Source of the DNA: JAVBSX01 sp051660685
GTDB taxonomy: Bacteria > Planctomycetota > Planctomycetia > Pirellulales > Thermoguttaceae
Length of the DNA: 32,642 nt
Reading direction: 5' to 3'
Assembly (NCBI GenBank): GCA_051660685.1
Contig: JBOFQB010000044.1
Location: 1-32,642, forward strand
Made by a program: the position numbers and the translations under genes. The notes beneath the pieces were generated by a model. That model had not been told where the DNA came from and made no database searches. It was given only the letters and a program-made list of their open reading frames with translations. Positions 27,865 through 32,642 of this stretch are shown one piece after another; the first letter of the stretch is position 1, and every line of letters starts with the position of its first letter.

Positions 27865-30294
27865 ATGAAAAGACTTATCTTTCTGCTTGTATTGCTGTTG
27901 TTTTGCTTGATTGGTCATGTATTCGCCGGGAATCATTTTCCGCCGACGAATGATTTCAAAGCCAATTGGGTCCTCGCCCCGAATTTGCCCAATCCGGTTC
28001 CCGAAAATCTCTGGTTCGTTTTTCGGAAAAGTTTCGATCTGAACGAATTGCCGGAAAAGGCGGTTTGCCGGATTTCATGTGACTCCAAGTATTGGCTCTT
28101 CGTCAACGGAAAAATGGTCGTCTTTGAAGGTCAGCTGAAACGAGGACCGACCCCGAATGACACCTATTTTGATGTCGTTGACTTGTCCCGATTTTTGCAC
28201 AAAGGAAAGAATACAATCGCAGTTTTAATGTGGTATTTCGGCAAAGAAGGTTTTTCACACAAAAGTAGTGGAATGCCCGGCTTTTTGCTGGACGCAACAA
28301 CAAATGGACCCAAAGGTCTGGAGTTGGTTAGTGACGCAACTTGGAAAGGGGCGATTCACACGTTTCTGGGGTCTATGCCGGAAAAAAATCCCGAAACCGG
28401 GCAATTGGACATTCGTTGGAAAGAAATCGGCGTTTGCCCTTATGAACGGTATACGGCTGATCCTCAACCGAACATGCGACTGTCCGAGTCCAATATTCGA
28501 TATGACGCGAGATACGATTACGTCGGGGATTGGAAATCGGTCGATTTTGACGATTCACAATGGGATCATGTCAAAGAGGTTGGTGTTCCCCCAATTGCTC
28601 CTTGGAATGAACTGTATGAGCGACCGATTCCACTTTGGAAAGATTATGGTTTGAAAGATTACGTCAATAAAGACGAATTGCCGGAAATTTCAACAACAAA
28701 GTCGATTCGGTGTAAACTTCCCTATAATGCACAGATTACACCCTATTTGAAAGTTGATGCTCCAGAAGGATTGACGATTGACATTCGGACAGACAATTAC
28801 ATGGGGGGGAGTGAGTATAATGTCCGGGCTGAATACATTACCAAAGCGGGCGTTCAGGAATACGAATCGCTTGGTTGGATGAACGGACATGAGGTGATTT
28901 ACACAATGCCGGTCGGGGTCAAAATTCTGGATTTGAAGTTCCGCGAGACAGGTTTTGATTCAGAATTTGCAGGTTCCTTTGAATGTGATGATCCGTTTTT
29001 CAATGAATTGTGGAAAAAGGCGCAACGGACCCTTTATATTACGATGAGGGACAACTATTTTGACTGTCCTGATCGAGAAAGGGCACAATGGTGGGGTGAT
29101 GCAGTCAATGAACTGGGAGAAGCCTTTTACGCCCTTGACCCGAAAAGTGCGACGATTGCACGAAAAGGGATGTACGAGTTGATGAATTGGCAACGACCGG
29201 ACGGAATTATTTATTCGCCGATTCCGGGGATTTGGGATAAGGAATTGCCGCTTCAAATGCTCGCAAGTATTGGTCCTTACGGATTTGGAACTTGGGTTCG
29301 ATATACGGGAGATCAGACACCCATTTTTGATCTGTATGACCGTATGGAAAAGTACATGGATGTTTGGAAGTTTGGTGATGATGATTTGATTTTACACCGA
29401 ACAGGAGCTTGGGATTGGGGCGATTGGGGGGAGAACATTGATTTGCGGGTTTTAGCGAACTGTTGGTATTATCTCGCGTTGAAAAGTCAATATGATTGGT
29501 CCAAACTGGTTGAGAACGAACAGAATGTTCAGAAGAATAATGTTCGCAAACGGTTGATTGAGGCGAACTTTGACAAGGTGTTTTGGAACGGGAAGGAGTA
29601 TCGTGACCCGGGGTATAAGGGGAAAACAGATGATAGGGCAAATGCAATGTCCGTCATTTCAGGTCTTGCCAAAAAAGAAAATTACCCCAAAATCAGAGAA
29701 GTCCTTCTCAAGCAGAAACATGCAAGTCCGTATATGGAAAAATACATCCTTGAAGCCCTATTCAAAATGGGATATGAAGAGGATGCCCTTGCTCGGATGA
29801 AAGAACGGTTCACCAAAATGGTTGAACATCCTGACTACACTACACTTTGGGAAGGTTGGGGAATCGGCAATGAGGGATATGGAGGAGGAACAATCAATCA
29901 CGCTTGGTCCGGGGGAGGTCTGACGATGCTTTCCCAATATGCGACGGGAGTTCAGGTTCCCGAATATGGAGGGTTTAAGAACTTTATTGTTTCTCCGCAA
30001 ATGGGATCGTTGAAATGGATCAAATCGACGACTCCAACACCCTTTGGACCGATTGTTGTGAATCTGGACCAACAGAATGGACAATTTGAAATGGCGTTGA
30101 GCGTCCCGGACGGAACAAGAGGTCATGTTCGGATTCCCGCCAAATATGCCGACTCGACCGAACAGTTGCATGTCCGGTCCGGTTTGGACCCTGATTCACC
30201 AAAAGTCCCGGTCGATTGGAAAGACGAACGCGAAAATGGTTATTTTTATGCTCCGTTTTCTGAAGGAACTTGGGTCATTCAGGCGACAAAGTAA
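27865..30294 (+). CDS. Secreted alpha-L-rhamnosidase, GH78 family
   Basis: The enzyme should release terminal alpha-L-rhamnose from plant or bacterial polysaccharides or glycosides. The 809-residue protein has a signal peptide (MKRLIFLLVLLLFCLIGHVFAG, about 1-22) and N-terminal beta-sandwich regions with the WLFVNGKMV pattern of carbohydrate-binding folds. It then has an (alpha/alpha)6 barrel with the family motif DCPDRERAQWWGDA (400-413), whose acidic residues (D403, E405) match the GH78 catalytic region, and a C-terminal beta domain (from about 735). I use the ATG at 27865 because the signal peptide starts there; the frame extends upstream through the terminator hairpin. The SD is weak (TTGGA). 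It is followed by dapA on the same strand. Confidence 0.88.
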   Translation: MKRLIFLLVLLLFCLIGHVFAGNHFPPTNDFKANWVLAPNLPNPVPENLWFVFRKSFDLNELPEKAVCRISCDSKYWLFVNGKMVVFEGQLKRGPTPNDTYFDVVDLSRFLHKGKNTIAVLMWYFGKEGFSHKSSGMPGFLLDATTNGPKGLELVSDATWKGAIHTFLGSMPEKNPETGQLDIRWKEIGVCPYERYTADPQPNMRLSESNIRYDARYDYVGDWKSVDFDDSQWDHVKEVGVPPIAPWNELYERPIPLWKDYGLKDYVNKDELPEISTTKSIRCKLPYNAQITPYLKVDAPEGLTIDIRTDNYMGGSEYNVRAEYITKAGVQEYESLGWMNGHEVIYTMPVGVKILDLKFRETGFDSEFAGSFECDDPFFNELWKKAQRTLYITMRDNYFDCPDRERAQWWGDAVNELGEAFYALDPKSATIARKGMYELMNWQRPDGIIYSPIPGIWDKELPLQMLASIGPYGFGTWVRYTGDQTPIFDLYDRMEKYMDVWKFGDDDLILHRTGAWDWGDWGENIDLRVLANCWYYLALKSQYDWSKLVENEQNVQKNNVRKRLIEANFDKVFWNGKEYRDPGYKGKTDDRANAMSVISGLAKKENYPKIREVLLKQKHASPYMEKYILEALFKMGYEEDALARMKERFTKMVEHPDYTTLWEGWGIGNEGYGGGTINHAWSGGGLTMLSQYATGVQVPEYGGFKNFIVSPQMGSLKWIKSTTPTPFGPIVVNLDQQNGQFEMALSVPDGTRGHVRIPAKYADSTEQLHVRSGLDPDSPKVPVDWKDERENGYFYAPFSEGTWVIQATK

Positions 30295-30337
30295 ATTCAA
30301 AGTCTATTCAAAGTAAAACCCGATTTGAGAAAGTATC

Positions 30338-30371
30338 ACATAAACCGCACTATTACATAAACTGCACTATT
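30338..30371. repeat. 17-bp tandem duplication touching the dapA start
   Basis: ACATAAACCGCACTATT (30338-30354) is repeated with one change at 30355-30371, ending 2 bp before the dapA ATG. Just upstream, ATTCAAAGT is also repeated at an 11-bp distance (30295-30315). The duplication takes the place of any SD. Confidence 0.9.
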
Positions 30372-30373
30372 AT

Positions 30374-31261
30374 ATGAGAACACGTTCAGAAGATTTTGCC
30401 GGACTCTCTGTTGCCCTGATTACACCATTTCGGGACGGAGAAGTTGATTATAACGCTTTGCAACAACAGGTTGAATTCCAGATTAAAGCGGGAACAACAG
30501 CAATTGTCCCGGTTGGAACAACGGGAGAATCTCCAACCCTTGATTTTGAGGAGCATGAACGGGTCATAAAAGCGTCCGTTGAAGCGGCATCTGGACGAAT
30601 TAAAGTTATGCCCGGAACAGGGGCCAATAGTACGGAAGAAGCACTTTGGTTGACCCGAATTGCGAAAAAGGCGAACGCAGATGCGGCACTTGTTGTTGCC
30701 CCTTATTACAACAAACCTATGCAAGAGGGTTTTTTCCAGCATTATAAAATGTTGGCCGAGTCGATTGACATTCCGATCTGTATTTACAACATTCCCGGTC
30801 GAACGGGAAAGAACATTGAACCTGCAACGATCATTCGTCTTGCTGCATTTAAGAACATTACTATGGTCAAGGAAGCAACCGGTTCACTCGATCAAGCGTC
30901 CGCAATTGCAAGTAACACGGATTTGACGATTTTAAGCGGAGATGACAGTCTGACACTGCCGCTTCTCTCGGTTGGAGCACGAGGTGTCGTCTCGGTTGTC
31001 GGAAATATCATTCCCAAAGATATGATTGACCTTTGTCAAGCGTTTGATTCCGGCAATCTGCAAGAAGCACGCCGTTTACACTTCAAAATGTTCCCCCTTT
31101 GTCGGGATATGTTGTCCCTTGCAACAAACCCGATTCCGATTAAAGCGGCAATGCAACTGTTAGGTCGTGATACAGGCGAGTTACGTTTGCCCCTTACGGC
31201 ACTTGAAAGTGGTGATATACAGCAACTAAAACGGACACTAAGCGATTATGGGTTGCTGTAA
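30374..31261 (+). CDS. dapA: 4-hydroxy-tetrahydrodipicolinate synthase
   Basis: DapA condenses pyruvate with aspartate semialdehyde in lysine and diaminopimelate synthesis. The 295-residue protein has the expected TIM-barrel residues: T49-T50 in PVGTTGES, Y138 in IYNIPGRTG with R143 for substrate binding, and the Schiff-base Lys K166 in MVKEATGS. Length is normal. The ATG at 30374 has no SD and directly follows a 17-bp tandem duplication. Members of the wider family (N-acetylneuraminate lyase and others) are alternatives, but the NIPGRTG and GTTGES motifs favour DapA. It sits 79 bp downstream of the rhamnosidase. Confidence 0.95.
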   Translation: MRTRSEDFAGLSVALITPFRDGEVDYNALQQQVEFQIKAGTTAIVPVGTTGESPTLDFEEHERVIKASVEAASGRIKVMPGTGANSTEEALWLTRIAKKANADAALVVAPYYNKPMQEGFFQHYKMLAESIDIPICIYNIPGRTGKNIEPATIIRLAAFKNITMVKEATGSLDQASAIASNTDLTILSGDDSLTLPLLSVGARGVVSVVGNIIPKDMIDLCQAFDSGNLQEARRLHFKMFPLCRDMLSLATNPIPIKAAMQLLGRDTGELRLPLTALESGDIQQLKRTLSDYGLL

Positions 31262-31334
31262 AGACGAAGTACACCTGTTGTTCCTGACTCCGATTTGTCG
31301 TTTTGCACCTTCCTTTTGCCCCTCCTAATTCAAG

Positions 31335-32471
31335 ATGAAACAGTCCATATTTTATCTGGTCGGCTTGTCCTTGTTGCTGTTTTTCGCTGTTCCTCTTGCT
31401 GCACAAGAGGGAACAGCCGGACTTGGACCTGGAATCATGACGACGATCCAACCTTGTATGGAGTACAACGAAACCTATAGTCGTGATAATGCGGTCGAAT
31501 TGCTTCACGATCTTAAAGGGGGAGAAACCGAAAAGGGGGGCGAAACGTCGGATGTCCGGTTTAATCGGTCAGAATGGGCGAAAGACATTCGTTTCAGTCG
31601 GGATATTACCTGTCTTGAGTTCACCTTCAAACCAATGAGACTGATTTGGGTCGATTTTCCGGGCAAAAATGGTCAAATTGAGAAGAAACCCGTTTGGTAC
31701 ATGATTTATTCTGTCACAAATCGGGGCGATTCATTACGGACAACCGTTGAGAATCAGGGCGTTGAATTTCCCGAACAGACAACGGTTCAAATAACACCCT
31801 GTACTTGTTCTTTTTGTACGCGGGATCGTGCATCTGGAGCAGATCGGCAGATCAATTTGAATGAATCGCCGTTGATTCGTAATCAGGTCGGTTTTTACAA
31901 ACCTGAAAAAGTTGCGTTGCCGTTCCAGTTTGCGCCGGTTTTTATTATTGCAAGTGACAAGGTTGTCGAGAAAACAGACACAACGGTCAATCTCAAGACA
32001 GGAAAAATCACCTCAACGCCGGACGAATCGCAAGTCTTTTTTCAGGATCAGGTGATACCCCTTGCCTTATCGCAAATCATTGCCCGGGAAAATCCCCCTC
32101 AAAAACTGGAGACTTCGGTCAGTATTGCCAAAACGCCAATTCAACCGGGCGAAACACGTTGGGGGGTTGCAACTTGGATTGATGTTGACCCTAAACTTAA
32201 CAATTTTTGGGTTGATGTGAGCGGATTGACGAACGCTTATCGTTGGGAGAATCAACAAACCGAAGAGGGACAACCGATTCGTAAGGAAGGAGAGAAATTG
32301 ACGCGGGAATCGTTAAAAAATCGTCGTGATTTGGAACGCAAAACATTACGTTTGTATTTTTGGCGACCTGGAGACGAATTTTCGCAAGATGAACGTCAAT
32401 TTCGATATGGGGGTAAACCGGGAGAAAAGACAAATCCTTATGATTGGGTCTACCTTTATGTGAATCAGTGA
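31335..32471 (+). CDS. Secreted protein of unknown function
   Basis: The 378-residue protein begins with a clear signal peptide (MKQSIFYLVGLSLLLFFAVPLAAQ, cleavage after about 23). The mature part has no domain I can name. It has beta-rich segments such as DITCLEFTFKPMRLIWVDFP and PVWYMIYSVTNRGD, a small Cys cluster CTCSFC (about 154-159), and a region IQPGETRWGVATWIDVDPKLNNFWVDVSGLTN that resembles a repeated-type envelope domain. The C-terminus is basic and ends YDWVYLYVNQ. A periplasmic or surface role is likely. The composition and style match secreted hypothetical proteins conserved in Planctomycetes, which is recall only. No SD; it starts 73 bp after dapA on the same strand. Confidence 0.75.
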   Translation: MKQSIFYLVGLSLLLFFAVPLAAQEGTAGLGPGIMTTIQPCMEYNETYSRDNAVELLHDLKGGETEKGGETSDVRFNRSEWAKDIRFSRDITCLEFTFKPMRLIWVDFPGKNGQIEKKPVWYMIYSVTNRGDSLRTTVENQGVEFPEQTTVQITPCTCSFCTRDRASGADRQINLNESPLIRNQVGFYKPEKVALPFQFAPVFIIASDKVVEKTDTTVNLKTGKITSTPDESQVFFQDQVIPLALSQIIARENPPQKLETSVSIAKTPIQPGETRWGVATWIDVDPKLNNFWVDVSGLTNAYRWENQQTEEGQPIRKEGEKLTRESLKNRRDLERKTLRLYFWRPGDEFSQDERQFRYGGKPGEKTNPYDWVYLYVNQ

Positions 32472-32503
32472 TGCTGAATTTTTGAAATTTGAGATTGTCC
32501 TAC

Positions 32504-32521
32504 CAGTCCGCTAACAAGTTT
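32504..32521. repeat. Copy of the MITE-like terminal sequence
   Basis: CAGTCCGCTAACAAGTTT here is identical over 18 bp to the left end of the element at 10397-10576. No matching inverted end is seen before the next gene at 32638, so it may be a solo end, a decayed copy or part of a longer element. Confidence 0.75.
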
Positions 32522-32637
32522 CAGGTTGGGGAACAATTTTGGCAAAAATTTGGTTTTGGGGCACACAACTCGGTTTTTCTTGCGTATACGAAGATAACGT
32601 GAACGATTTACGTCTTTTTCAACGCAAGGAGGCCAAC

Positions 32638-32642
32638 ATGTC
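32638..32642 (+). CDS. Start of a gene cut by the window edge
   Basis: An ATG at 32638 is preceded by a full SD, AGGAGG, with 6 bp spacing, one of the best ribosome-binding sites in the window. Only the start codon and two more bases are present, so nothing can be said about the product. Confidence 0.6.

Overview
This window looks like chromosomal DNA from an anaerobic or fermentative member of the Planctomycetota, probably a host-associated lineage. I infer this from the gene families, not from any marker gene. The supporting evidence is: a TPR protein with the planctomycete-style LAW-LATSP C-terminus; a small conserved FFEWIRDGV protein; a YidC with an extra periplasmic PDZ domain; a Cys/Gly-rich lipoprotein; many genes with no Shine-Dalgarno (SD) sequence; and wide intergenic spaces filled with repeats. 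Pyruvate:ferredoxin oxidoreductase together with the [FeFe]-hydrogenase maturase HydF points to ferredoxin-linked hydrogen metabolism. No rRNA, tRNA, phage, transposase or CRISPR array was seen.

Layout. 1-2.3 kb: a repeat-bearing edge region, then a TPR protein (-). 2.4-4.4 kb: a small planctomycete protein and an SDR-family epimerase/dehydrogenase (+), then a DUF1360-like membrane protein (-). 4.8-9.1 kb: the large nifJ/PFOR gene, a cloverleaf-like DNA palindrome and an AlkD-type DNA glycosylase (+). 9.4-17.2 kb: a minus-strand housekeeping block of pyrD, a sugar-ABC permease translationally coupled to purC, aroA and yidC. 17.6-20.5 kb: queF (+) converging on a FliA/WhiG-type sigma factor gene (-), then hydF (-). 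20.8-26.5 kb: acnA (+) converging on a ClC channel gene coupled to a GNAT gene (-). 26.8 kb to the end: a Cys-rich lipoprotein, a GH78 alpha-L-rhamnosidase, dapA, a secreted protein of unknown function, and the first codon of another gene (all +).

Most genes are ordinary metabolism: pyrimidine, purine, aromatic, lysine/cell-wall and queuosine synthesis, pyruvate oxidation, aconitase, membrane insertion and DNA repair. The unusual content lies between the genes. At least four classes of dispersed or tandem repeats occupy the spacers. They are (i) heptamer tracts (GGGATAG, TTCTACC, CTCCAYT) that run up to start or stop codons of pyrD, hydF, aroA, acnA and clc; (ii) a 16-bp core, GATAACGGCGTCTCGC, present four times next to those tracts; (iii) a ~115-bp hairpin-rich element present twice in opposite orientation; and (iv) a ~180-bp MITE-like element with 18-bp terminal inverted repeats, one end of which recurs near the right edge. 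The heptamer tracts resemble the short tandemly repeated repetitive sequences known from cyanobacteria. Because 7 is not a multiple of 3 and the tracts sit in leaders, they could tune or switch expression. That is inference.

I did not find a convincing new multi-gene defence or metabolic system. The best candidates for follow-up are the heptamer leaders, the cloverleaf palindrome at 8329-8400, the terminator/attenuator just upstream of the rhamnosidase, and the domain oddities in YidC, ClC and PFOR.
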